Part shown: positions 23,633 to 34,400 of the stretch, in pieces | How the letters are laid out: every line of letters starts with the position of its first letter | How positions within the stretch are numbered: position 1 is the first letter of the stretch | Assembly: GCF_910592395.1 (NCBI RefSeq) | Contig: NC_088326.1 | Coordinates: 8,563,001-8,627,000, forward strand | Direction of reading: 5' to 3' | From: Lineus longissimus | Taxonomy: Eukaryota > Nemertea > Pilidiophora > Heteronemertea > Lineidae | Length of the DNA stretch: 64,000 nucleotides | Program-made: the position numbers and the translations under genes | Notes under the pieces: generated by a model | Databases searched by the model: none | Told to the model about the DNA's origin: nothing | What the model saw: the letters and a program-made list of their open reading frames with translations, nothing else

Positions 23633-24117
23633 TATTCTTGGTCTTGCACTTGGTTTTGATTCAGTCAAGAGCTCTGGCTTAAAGCCCGGGGAACCGCTCC
23701 TACCCAGGTATTCCTGACGACTTTCTGCTGATATCAGTCTTGCTCCGATGTGACATTCAATATCAAAAATCAAATTAAGATAAGAATATCGGGTTACGAT
23801 GGAGAAGAGAGATCGTCCATACGATGGATTGAAATGGTGAGGTAAGTAGGTTCTGTTTTCGGACTTCTATGCTGAGGAGCATAACAGGTCAAAATGGAAC
23901 GTATTGCCTAGAGTGTTCTGTAAAATGTTTGCCTTTGACCTTATCGTTGAGGATCGTAAAAAACGGTATATCCAGACGTCCTTAACGATATCGTTATATC
24001 GTTACAGGGATGACCATGCATGATCGAAAAAGGTTAAACCAACGGTAAAATTAGTTGTTTACCTATCAAAATAGTAATTCTCAACCATTTTGGTGGTATT
24101 TTTCACATGGTTCAAAT
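23633..24117 (-). repeat. Inverted spacer of the gene A unit
   Basis: Inverse of about 46690-47388. It carries the empty 12-bp site of the TIR element near 23640. It ends abruptly at 24117 where forward-orientation repeat begins. Confidence 0.75.
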
Positions 24118-24463
24118 AGTTAGAAGACATACAGGGCTATTTGGTAAAAAAGATTTCATTCAAATGTGATGAGGGCGCAATGAGATATATTGGACCCCCA
24201 AAAGCACTGATTTCAACGTTTTCACCACCTATACCTTCGCGTCCTCATTACCCCAAAATATTTTCAAGTGGCATAGTATTGTGCAAGCTATTGGAATCCT
24301 ATCATGCATAAACCAGCTTGGGATGTTGAGGGCGCAGTCTTGGACTGCCAGAAATTCATGTGACATTTCCGAAAAAAGTGCTGTTTTGCAGTGCCCCTAC
24401 AGGCCGCGCCCTAAACTCCCCACGGAAATCTTTTAATTTTCTGCAGCTCCTTCCATCAAAGAC
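24118..24463 (+). repeat. Third copy of the 2403-2757 segment at the inverted-repeat centre
   Basis: Matches 2403-2757 and 48866-49225 in plus orientation with small deletions. It sits exactly at the turn between inverted (gene A) and direct (gene B) spacer copies. Confidence 0.7.
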
Positions 24464-25034
24464 TGACATCTTTCAAAGTAAAGCTGGGCAGTCATTGGCG
24501 CATTGAGCTATTTTAACTTCAAAAGTTATTTTTCGAAGTAGTTCAATTTGCACCCTCACAACAGTGACCATTCCAAAGGTCCTAGAAAAATACTGTTTGT
24601 TTTAGGGACCTGGAATTTCAGGACTTTCTATCTACCCATAGGCCTTTCACCGAAAAAAGTTTAAGACAAATCTGAGGTGGTCATATATCACCCTCTAATA
24701 GAAATCCGCCTGATTCTTATAAAAACCGTCTCTTGATATATAGACTAGGTGTGTCAGTAGTAAAAAATACCATCGAAATGGTTAAGAATTACCATTTCAA
24801 TAGGTTAACAACTAATTTCACAGTTGGTGTGACCATATTCGATCACGCATGGTCATATCCCCAACGATATACCGACATAATCAAGGACGTCCGGATATAC
24901 CGTCTTTTACGATCCTCAACTTTGAGGTCAACTGCAAACATTTTCCTCAACACCCTATAAACAATACGTACGATTTCTACTCCTTATTATGCTCCCCGGC
25001 ATAGAGGTCCGAAAACAGAACCTAATTACCTCAC
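24464..25034. other. Centre of inverted repeat and start of gene B spacer
   Basis: 24464-24740 has no match elsewhere in the window and no gene. From about 24745 the sequence follows 46690-46979 up to the Gypsy target site CTCAC at 25030-25034. Confidence 0.55.
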
Positions 25035-25213
25035 TGTTATGTACTACTCAACAGATATCTTCTGGGTATAATGATATATTAGACCATACTCGGGTTTACA
25101 AACTGGCTCTTAGCGCCATGCTTACAGACTCCATTACGAAATTGTGCAGAACATTATCCGCGACTATCATGACGGTATACAGGGTGTGTCATATAAATGC
25201 CACAAACACCACA
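25035..25213 (-). repeat. 3' LTR of Gypsy copy 1
   Basis: 179 bp, minus-strand ends TGTGGTGTTTG and GTACATAACA. It is preceded on the minus strand by the purine run AGCAGGGAGGAA (plus 25214-25225), the expected plus-strand priming tract. Confidence 0.9.
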
Positions 25214-25534
25214 TTCCTCCCTGCTAATCATAAGGTCATTCCAAATAGTCTCATAACTAAACTGAAGGTAATTTAACTAGCAACCTGGTAGCGACTAAAC
25301 AAACTGCACCTTATTAAAACACTAGGACAAAAACTAGAACAGATGCTCAAACACACGAGCTCAACACCAAACAGTGTCACATATACCACGTAATGGATGT
25401 GTCCAAATGTCACAACCTATTACTGTAAAGTGTCTCATGAACCATACATGTAAATAACGCACACACAAGTAATGCTAGAATGTCACTGAACCCACAAGTG
25501 CAACAAATGGGCACAGTCCTTCAACAATGTTCAA

Positions 25535-27277
25535 TCAAACGCTCAGGTGGTTTTTTGCACGTTCAGATCTCCTCGGAGCTGGGGCTGGACTGGCAACAGC
25601 GGTGTTCTCAGGAACAGGTAATGGAGCGGGTCCCGCAGGAGGTTCCACATGGCCTGGTGCCTGAACTGGAGCCAGACGCTCAGGTTGCACTAGAGGCATG
25701 TCTGGCATGAGATCTGGTTCTTCCTGTGCTTCCAATGTAAGTTCTCCACTGCGAAGTAGGTGATCCACGTGTACAAATCTACATCGGCCACCAACCTCCA
25801 TAATGTACGACTGTGGTCCTTGAATTTTGACCACACGACCTGGGAGCCGTTTCTCCCTTCCATTTCGGAAGTTGCGCACGCGCACAATCTCATTGAGGAC
25901 AAAAGCCCATGCCTTGACACCACGGTTATCATGATTTTTCACCATCTTGTCCTGTTTTTCTGTCACAGTCTTGTTCAGATCTGGACGTAGTAAGGAGAAC
26001 CGTGTTCTCAACGGACGTTTGAACACTAACTCAGCCAGGATTACCCCAGTCACAGTATGGGGTGTAGTGCGATATGTCAACAAGAAGTTATCAACGCGCT
26101 GCTGAGGGGTACGACGTTGCTCATGTCCTTTCTCCCCCGCCAGGAAATGCTTTTTGAACGCGGTCTTCGCTGACTTCACGATATTCTCCGCTGCTCCGTT
26201 TGACTGGGGATGATACGGCGGTACCAACTTGTGCTGAATTCCGTTTCTGCGCATGAAGTCGGCAAATTCATTCGCATTGAACTTGGGCCCGTTATCTAAA
26301 ACCAAAGTTAAAGGAAGACCTAGGCGCGCAAACCAACTACGAAATGTACAAATAGTTTTCTCAGAAGTAGTGCCCGTTTTCATCAACTCGATCTCTACCC
26401 ACTTGCTGTATGAAACAATCAGCATGAAGTAATTCACACGCTCAACGAACCCAAAGTCAACATGGACTATCTGCCAAAAGCTGGTTGGATATGGCCATGG
26501 AATCAGTGGGGCAGGGGCTGGCTTGTCTTTCATAGCCAGGCAAGCGTCACATGCATTCACCAAAGTCTCAATGTCCTGATCGAGTCCTGGAAACCACAAA
26601 TACCCACGAGCCATAGCCTTCATCTTAACCACACCCCAGTGCTCATGGTGTAGTTCTGACAACAATCTTTGTCTATACTTAAGAGGTATGACGATGCGCA
26701 ACCCCCACAAGATGCATCCTTGATCTACAGATAGTTCCTCACGGCGGTTCCAATATGGCTGCAGACTACTGTCAGGTAGTTCTCTCGGCCAGCCATTCAG
26801 AACGTACAAGAACACACGCGATAAAACCGGATCGTTCCGGGTTTCTTCAGCTATGTCCCTCGCAGCAACTAGCAGCTCATCTGCCAGACTGAAATAATTC
26901 ACCTGTCTCTCAACAGCTACACGTGCACCATCCATAGGAAACCTAGACAGCATGTCCGCATTTGCATTCTTGGCTGATCTGCGGTAGTGAATGGTGTAAT
27001 TGTACGCCATCAAAATCAACGCCCATCGCTGTAAGCGCAACGCTGCAAGTGTGGGCACACCCGTGTGTGGCCCAAAGATCTTGGTCAGTGGCTCATGATC
27101 AGTGTAGAGTTCGAACTTCCGTCCGTAGAGATACTTACGGAACTTGGTCACACCATACACGATTCCGAGCGCCTTCTTCTCAATCTGCGCGTACTTTTTC
27201 TCACTGTCCGATAGAGAACGTGATGCAAAAGCAATAGGTCTCTCAATCCCATCCTCGTCGCCAATATTATGTACCAC
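25535..27277 (-). CDS. Gypsy RNase H-integrase polyprotein remnant
   Basis: An open frame of 580 codons. Order: RNase H (residues about 10-120; RPIAFASRSLSDSEKKYAQ, YTDHEPL, NANADMLSRFP), H2C2 zinc module (about 205-250; HHEHWG ... CDACL), integrase core (about 260-400) with Asp in HVDFGF, Asp in LDNGPKF, Glu in NGAAENIV, and the C-terminal GPY/F-type module (GPQSYIMEV, about 500-520). The open frame extends into the LTR and primer-binding site, so no real start codon belongs to it; it would need gag-pol translation. RT palm, protease and gag are absent. It cannot transpose by itself but could have been moved in trans. Confidence 0.9.
   Translation of the reverse strand: MVHNIGDEDGIERPIAFASRSLSDSEKKYAQIEKKALGIVYGVTKFRKYLYGRKFELYTDHEPLTKIFGPHTGVPTLAALRLQRWALILMAYNYTIHYRRSAKNANADMLSRFPMDGARVAVERQVNYFSLADELLVAARDIAEETRNDPVLSRVFLYVLNGWPRELPDSSLQPYWNRREELSVDQGCILWGLRIVIPLKYRQRLLSELHHEHWGVVKMKAMARGYLWFPGLDQDIETLVNACDACLAMKDKPAPAPLIPWPYPTSFWQIVHVDFGFVERVNYFMLIVSYSKWVEIELMKTGTTSEKTICTFRSWFARLGLPLTLVLDNGPKFNANEFADFMRRNGIQHKLVPPYHPQSNGAAENIVKSAKTAFKKHFLAGEKGHEQRRTPQQRVDNFLLTYRTTPHTVTGVILAELVFKRPLRTRFSLLRPDLNKTVTEKQDKMVKNHDNRGVKAWAFVLNEIVRVRNFRNGREKRLPGRVVKIQGPQSYIMEVGGRCRFVHVDHLLRSGELTLEAQEEPDLMPDMPLVQPERLAPVQAPGHVEPPAGPAPLPVPENTAVASPAPAPRRSERAKNHLSV
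27246..27263 (-). promoter_or_regulatory. Gypsy primer-binding site (tRNA-Ser type)
   Basis: Minus-strand TGGCGACGAGGATGGGAT, one base inside the 5' LTR, is complementary to the 3' end of eukaryotic tRNA-Ser(GCT) plus CCA as I recall it, the primer used by Mag-type Gypsy elements. Also intact at 40527-40544. Confidence 0.8.
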
Positions 27278-27447
27278 TCAACAGATATCTTCTGGGTATA
27301 ATAACGTATTTATTAGACCATACTCGGGTTTACAAACTGGCTCTCAGCGCCATGCTTACACACTCCATAACGAAATTGTGCAGAACATTATCCGCGACTA
27401 TCATGACGGTATACAGGGTGTGTCATATAAATACCACAAACACCACA
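27265..27447 (-). repeat. 5' LTR of Gypsy copy 1
   Basis: 183 bp, matching the 3' LTR with scattered substitutions and a small insertion. The inner end has TA in place of the terminal CA. Confidence 0.9.
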
Positions 27448-27876
27448 CCCAATATTTCAATCCGTCGTATGGACGACTTCTCTTCTCCGTCGTGACCCGA
27501 TATTCTTCTCTTAATTTGATTTTTGATATGCGAGTTTCTTTTTTCCTCATCCAAGCCTACATGCACATGTACATCTGTATGCATTTATTCCTTCGGTGTG
27601 TGATCTCGTGCTGGTGTGGTCACGCTCTGCAGCCGACTCCAGTGTATATTTTTGCCTTTAACTCGATCAATATCGGTTGTATATGGACACGAGACCAGAT
27701 GCAACCGCCACTCGAGTGACATTTTTATTTCTTTGGCCGGTAGGCAACTTTTTTTTAATGTCACATCGCAGCAAGACCGATATCAGCAGCAAGTCGTTAG
27801 GAGTAACTGGATCGGAGCGGTTCCCCGGGCTGTAAGCCAGAGCTCTTGACTGAGTCAAAACCAAGTACAAGACCAA

Positions 27877-29584
27877 AGGGGGTTCCACAGTGACGTCACA
27901 CCTTTTTTGCAAAATGGCGGCTCCAACGTAAGACACGTGTTTCACTCGACGTTTTATCGATATGAAATCACATGAACAACCTAAATAAACAATCACGTAC
28001 TAATACCCCAAAGTGAAATCCACTGTTAGATGATTCAATTTAATAAATTTTCACAACAGTAATGTTAATTTCATAGACTGTGATTAGTTTTCCGACATTT
28101 ATCACGGTAGATGTTCGCAACTTATCCAAATGTTGACATGGAGTGACCTTCACAATATGCGGTTGTTCTTAATGATATGAACGGAAAAGGGAATTTCCCA
28201 ACCCTTTCCCCTAAAAATACAAACTACTGAGACAGAAACCACCATAGATCCCCTGAGATCTTCTCGTTTTCATACCTTTTGAGCCCTATGAAGATGACCA
28301 ATATTTTACCTACATCGGAATGGGTTGTGTACATAGTGTAGTGTAAGTTGCATTAGGCGATCCGATTTACGGCCGCTTGAGAAATTGACAGAACTGCACG
28401 TCAATATTAATTTTTACAAAACTGATATCGTCTCCAAGGAGGATACCGCGGTGACGTCACGGCTTTTCCAAGATGGCGCTGCATATTGTAAACAAACTCG
28501 ATCCACGGCCAAGGGAAAATCAAGTCATCAAAAAAGTTCGATTTTTCACATCAAATCAGAGTTATTAGTACTTTTCTGCTATGAAATAAGTCTTCAGACA
28601 ATAAGCTATCATTTGAATAATGAAAAGTGCTGTTTTGATGGGGAAAAATAGGGTTTTTAAAACCAAATAGCCGGGCACCGATCTTCCAAAATTAGCGATG
28701 GTTTAAAACAGTCTCCCAGATATGGGGCAATCTCTTCATTATCATAATGGGATTTGGAGGCATGTTTACAGATTTTACAAGTTCGAGACCTGTAGGACCT
28801 AAAACTCGCATAGATCCCCATAGATCCCCTCTATTTGTCGAGTTAGCGCCCCTGTAAGATCATGCATTTTCGGACACTAGAACGAAATCTTCCTGCGGAT
28901 ATCGCGGTTTCGGTGATGATTTAAGGAGAAATTGACTGTTCTTAGAGTTGTATGGGACAGAAATGAGTTCATACTTCATGAATACATGAATATATTATGA
29001 TATGGGCGGGCTTCTAAGTCAAAACAATAACAAACTCAACTGCATCTCTACTGTATATTGCGTAGTGCATTGCCTAGTGTATTTCGTAGTGTATTTTAGC
29101 GGAGACATTATTTCTGCACTTTGGCCACGCCAAACGTCTTTTTTATTCGTGGAAGTTAATCTGCTCTGTAAATTTTATTTTACACAGGAAGAATCCATAC
29201 TAGGTATTATTATTTCATGTCTATTGGTGTTTTTGTGTACAGGAGCGCACCAGACAGTGAGACGTAGAGATGTGTTCAGTGCTGCTGCTGTCAGTAGACT
29301 GAATCTGATTGGCCATAGCGATCAGTAATATGGGTCGGCATCACGTGATGTGACGTCACCGCGGTATCCTCCTTGTATCGTCTCATAATATTTTGCGACA
29401 ACTTTTTATTGAATCTGATTGCTTAAGGCTTACATACCTGAAACAATAAACAACCAACAACGTAGATTTTAATCGCTTTGATGTGGACACAAGGGCCGTC
29501 ACCATCTTTCTGATGGTGGTACGCCACATGCACAGCTATAATATGATTCACGGTCACGTGATGTGACGTCACCGTTGAACCTCC
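27877..29584. mobile_element. TIR DNA element M1 (copy 1), split by a nested element
   Basis: Termini AGGGGGTTCCACAGTGACGTCAC and, inverted, GTGACGTCACCGTTGAACCTCC. The left flank GTACAAGACCAA corresponds to the 12-bp site read as single at 1361-1372 and 47366-47377. Without the nested element it is about 758 bp, matching 41534-42284. CRE palindromes TGACGTCA (27891-27898, 29564-29571) and CACGTG (29555-29560) lie in the ends. No transposase. Long target duplication and TIRs suggest a Mutator-like element, but that is tentative. Confidence 0.7.
28435..29375. mobile_element. Nested Mutator-like non-autonomous element (941 bp)
   Basis: Perfect termini CAAGGAGGATACCGCGGTGA and inverse, with a 9-bp duplication TATCGTCTC (28426-28434 and 29376-29384). 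The uninterrupted site is at 42076-42084. A 9-bp duplication is typical of Mutator-like elements. The ends contain TGACGTCA (28452-28459, 29351-29358). The 108-codon hydrophobic frame at 29002-29328 has no family features and is probably chance. Confidence 0.88.
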
Positions 29585-30665
29585 GTGCAATATTAAAAAT
29601 CATTCATAGAACCAAAATTATTAATCATCACTTCGATTCTATTTAAAATGTACATGTAATGTACGAGTGGAGTTTTATAGTGTTTAGCCCCTTCCCCAAT
29701 TGATCGATCGAAGCATCAAATTGGCCAATCTGATGTCCGATAATCAGTGTTGTTTGAGAAATAGTTTCCAAAATAAAATATCCGACATCGTAAAGATATC
29801 GCAGGGGCCTATGTCAGTGACTATTACAAGAGTTTGTGGTGATATGCCCGTCGGTTAGGCAAAAACCACGCTAAACACAAACACATGTTTCTTGAAGTTT
29901 TTAATAAGGATTCAACATTTAAAAGGGAAACATTTCTTTTGGCTACCTGATACAAGCCGCTCGTAGATCGATATGTTTATTCGTAAAATATATCAATCGA
30001 TAATATCCATGGCATTATTTTTCAGCGCTTTTGTTTTATTGATACATTGGGTCTTGTAAACGAACAAAAATACATTTATTTCCCTTATCAATCAGTTTGG
30101 AGCACCGGTGAGAAATTGAGTTTATATTATGGGTCATCCGTGGATCCACCTTTGAACGACGCTGATATTATGGCAAATGCACGCCCAAAAAAGGAACTCT
30201 TGTTTTATAATTTGTTTGATATATACAGGAAAAACCTGCAATGTTTTTCTCGCTATCTGTGTTGCAATTCGTTTTTGAAGAACCATATTACAAGGTATGA
30301 ACACCACGTTAGAGTTGGAAGACTCCAAAAACACTATTTTTAACGATATTAAACATTTCCCTTGACAAGTTGACATGTTCGATGCCACTGCCCGATTCTC
30401 CGCAATCCGGGAAATGTATTCTCCAGTGCGGCTTTGTTTCAGTTAAATACTTACCGTTCATGTTAATCTAGTGTCTGCACTTCAAAAACACTTATTTATC
30501 AGTTGGTCGTTAGATCATTGGACAGGTGTGATATATCTTAATTGCAGTTTGCCTGCCAAAATAGTTTTCAACGTAAACATGACGATGTTTAATTCCAGAG
30601 TTCAATCGTTGTCCAATTTCCAAAAAGTAAATTATTTGAACCATGGGAATGTCCACTAGACAAGT
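29585..30665. repeat. Upstream region of gene B, matching 42285-43370
   Basis: No gene. This is the likely promoter region of gene B; the two copies stay alignable throughout. A TATA-like ATATAT lies around 30530. The empty site of the foldback element (TATCGGA inverted) is at about 29736. Confidence 0.5.
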
Positions 30666-30729
30666 ATGCTGATTTTGCTGCTCTTCTTTGTTTTCTCTGC
30701 AATGACCACTACTATAAAAGGGGCCACCC
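30666..30729 (+). CDS. Gene B exon 1: signal peptide
   Basis: 64 nt, donor GTAAGTAATG. It differs from A and C by three residues (Ile for Phe at 3, Ile for Val at 17, Thr for Asn at 21). The in-frame TAG upstream is kept. Confidence 0.7.
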
Positions 30730-31414
30730 GTAAGTAATGTCGAATATTGACCCCTTTGGTACGTGTGGCACGCCTGGCTAACCACAGAGCTCAGCAGCTG
30801 ACCGTATTGTCTATGTTGCCCATAACTCGCTTACTGTCTGTCGTATGGACTCGAGAACAAGTGCTTTCAAAAGAAACAAAATACTCTTCTCCCACTCAAC
30901 CGAGCGCCAGGAAAATGGCTCGAAAATGACGAAGTCCAGAAATATGGTTGTCTGTAGTTTTTTACCGGTGGGCTGCAAACACTAAATATGACAGCCAATT
31001 ATTATGATCAATGGATATAGGAAGACAGCCTTGTAAATATTGTCAATTCAATAACGCCTGCTCGCGGCCAGGGCCAGTAATCCCTGCAGTCAGGGTGATG
31101 ATTATTGAAGTTACATAAGTCTATTACAAGTCCATATAAATGGTTGACCAATCCAGAGTCTTTCAAATGAATTTATTTTATCTAATCGATTATGGAATCG
31201 TTTTCTTGTGGGGGAAATCCAATAAATCTTTCGTGTCAAATGTCATAATTGTTGTCTGCCATCTTGCTTTGACCATGTTCTTCTGGTAAGATGCACGCAA
31301 TGCGATGGATTTTGTGGGTTGGCCTAGCAGGCACCCTGATGATCATAACATATGGAATGGACCATGGAGATGATGTTGACAGCCCTGGCCCTGATACCGC
31401 TACTGATGATGATG

Positions 31415-31446
<32 letters not shown>

Positions 31447-34400
31447 GATGATGATGAAAATCAGAACTTCTATGACTAAAATTCTTGCAGGTTTGTCATG
31501 GATGTAACCAAAACATTGTGCATATCTGACTGTTCAGAAAAGTAATGTAAGTGTTCATACTTGTTGTTTGCTTTTCCAGGTAACTGGTAGTCCACAGGGT
31601 TGGTCCCGACACCAATCGCTAATCGAGTGGCTGCAGGACCTGATTGTGACATTTGTAGCAGGGACCACGTCCCTGTTACTTTTAGACAGGTATCCGGCGC
31701 ATCGAAATCAGCAGTTTCGTGATGCAATCACCGCAGAGAATGGGACAGACACTTTTATCCCAGGACGATGTACTTCGCTGCTGCAGCCCTTAGACTTGAC
31801 CGTAAACAGGAGCTTCAAGTGTCACCTAGGGACCATTTTGAAAGTGTGGAAAATCGGCCACACCGATGATCCAGAAGTATTAAGGTAGCAGGAAGGGTTG
31901 GGCGTTTGTGGTTTCTGAGTCTGAGGGGGTTGGTGTCTGTTGACTGTGCTTTAAGAGAGACTAGGCATGGCGCCAGTCTCTCTTAAAGCACAGTCAACAG
32001 GCATTTGGTCTCAGTATTTGGGTTTTGATTGCCATGACTGTACCCCTGTAAAAGTCAGAGGAGGAGAAGTTTGGAATGATGAAAGCATTGAAGAAGAAGA
32101 AATGTTATTATTGAGGAAAGCAAAATTTATTATGAGACTAGAAGGCAGTGTCCTGACTTGATTATTTTGAAAATGGCGGTCTGAACACATTAAAAGGTGG
32201 AACATGGCATTTTATCGACTTTGAAGTGTTCCGCAGTTGAAGGGAGACTATAGGCAGCAGCTAGGTAGGCAAGATAAAGTCATACAAATTAGCCAATAGG
32301 GGTCAGTCATATCTCTAGGCATGGCGCCAGTCTCTCTTAAAGCACAGTCAACAGGCATTTGGTCTTAGTATTTGGGTAAGTACAGAATCAAGGCAGCTCA
32401 GAGAGCAATGATTGAACGATGCTGTGGACAAGTCCAAGGATACTGCATCAGTCACGACCAACTTCTCATCAGAAAGCGTCACCACCAGCATATTCAATGT
32501 TCAGTTCCAACCTGTACCAGTCCAATGCACGCCTGTCATGGTCAGCAGTGGTCAGCTTAGCGCGATATGGAACATTCTTCTGAAACTCAAGCGAGGGAAG
32601 TCTGCTCATTAGCCTATCTCGCGCACTGCTCCTTCTTGTCAAACATCGTAGTGAAATCGTGGTACAGTGGGGCGTCCTCGAGGATTGCAGCTGGTCGGAC
32701 AGACGTGAGGTGGAATGTAGGCGGCTGCACTTCTTCGTTGATGTGCAATGGCAGATAGCACAGTTGTCGCGTTGCATGACAGCTGAAAGTGAATGTGATA
32801 TCATAGAACTGAGGCGTTTGCAATGATATTATAGGTGAAGTAGAAGGAAGGAGTGAAATGGGCCATCTTCCAGTGACTAATATACAGAGTAAGGGCACTG
32901 GGTGTTGTTAGATTCAGCATTGAATGTATTCCTCGTACAAGCGTGAATAGTGTGGACATACAGTGAGAGGTGAGAGACCCCTATTGACTACTTCTTGTAA
33001 CTTTATCTTGGATATTATATTAGTATTGAACTTCTAGCCATGGAATATGAAGAAATTGAAGTTGTAGGCATGGAATATGAAAAATTATTCAACGGTGAAA
33101 GACATTATTCCATGAGGCTTTGCCGTGATCGCAAAGGACGCGACGTGATTGGTTCACATGCTAATGAGGTATGATAATGATAATTACCTCTATAACGCTA
33201 CTTGGATAGCGACTGTGTCGTTGACTGCAACAGTGGTCAATGTCAATGTGTGCCTGTTATGTCAATGAAGTATGATGAGGTGATGACGATAGTGCAATTA
33301 TTAAATATTGGCAAGATATCATACTGCAACATAGGTCTTGTTTTTGACAGATGACTGTGCGACATTCCCATTGGGTCTTGTTAGAGTCAGCGCTGCATGT
33401 ATTCCTTGTACAAGCTTGAATAGTTGTGACGGACTTTGAGGGGTGAGAGACCCCTATCGGCTACTTCGTCTAACTTTATCTTGCCTACCTAGCTGCTAGC
33501 AATTGTGCCCCTTTATCAAGACTGAAACCCACTGTGCGGGGCTAAGAAATTACCTTTATAATCCTAGTTGGATAACCACTGTGTAGATGATTTGAAGAGT
33601 GCTCTGTGGATGTGTGCCTGTAATGTCAATGAAAGTATGATGAGGTGATGACGATAGTGGAATGACGAAATATTGGAAAGAGATCTATTCCTAGAAGAAC
33701 ATATGTCCTGTTTTGACTAGGTGGCGCATTTTAGAATCAGCAGTGAGCACTGTGTGTAACATGGTGGAGGCAGCGGAGATAATAACTGTGTCGAAAGTAT
33801 TGTTATAGGGCCTTCCCTAGGCCCATGGGGTTAAATTTACAATCCACGATTGAAAAGACGTAGTTTGATCGCATTCAACTATAAATACATTGAACAGTTG
33901 TGTTCCTTTAGTCAACCGATGACCTTTTGTTGGGCCATGATCGGGGATTGTAAACTGTAAATGTATTATGGACTGGGAGACGGGGGAAACACAAGTGAAA
34001 CTGAAATGGACCAAAACAAGTGACTTTGGGGCTTTGGTTTAGACGCATGCCCCACATGCGCCATGCGGGATTATACGGTTCATGTGAACTTGTTGACATC
34101 TACATGATCTGGTGCTGTTATTGGTCATGGTACATGGTAGGCCTAATCATCATGGCTATATGTTTCAGGAAAAGCTCGGAGTAAAATGAACTGCCGATGA
34201 ATAATGATGTTGTTCATGTTTACCATGTTTACTAGTACATAGCCATAGGGTATGCACTGGCCAGTGCACTTTCTGCACGTCGTCATGGTCATGTACGTGA
34301 TACCTTGCATATTTTGTTTTTTGAATGCGCATGCTTTTTGGGCAAAATCACTTGTACCAACACTAATGAATAATGTCTTCTTATCCCTATGACTCCATAC

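Larger units (their letters stand above)
25035..27447 (-). mobile_element. Ty3/Gypsy LTR retrotransposon, internally deleted (copy 1)
   Basis: 3' LTR 25035-25213 and 5' LTR 27265-27447 (about 180 bp, TG...CA), target duplication CTCAC at 25030-25034 (diverged on the other side; intact in copy 2 at 41106-41110). Primer-binding site 27246-27263; polypurine tract 25214-25225. Gag, protease and most of RT are missing. One 580-codon frame remains. The empty target is present at 46975-46979. Confidence 0.92.

Noticed and set aside
29002-29328. 108-codon hydrophobic frame that could be a membrane protein
   Set aside because: It lies wholly inside the 941-bp non-autonomous element, has no homologue visible in the window and no gene context.
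31291-31479. Poly-Asp protein frame
   Set aside because: Produced by a (GAT)n microsatellite.
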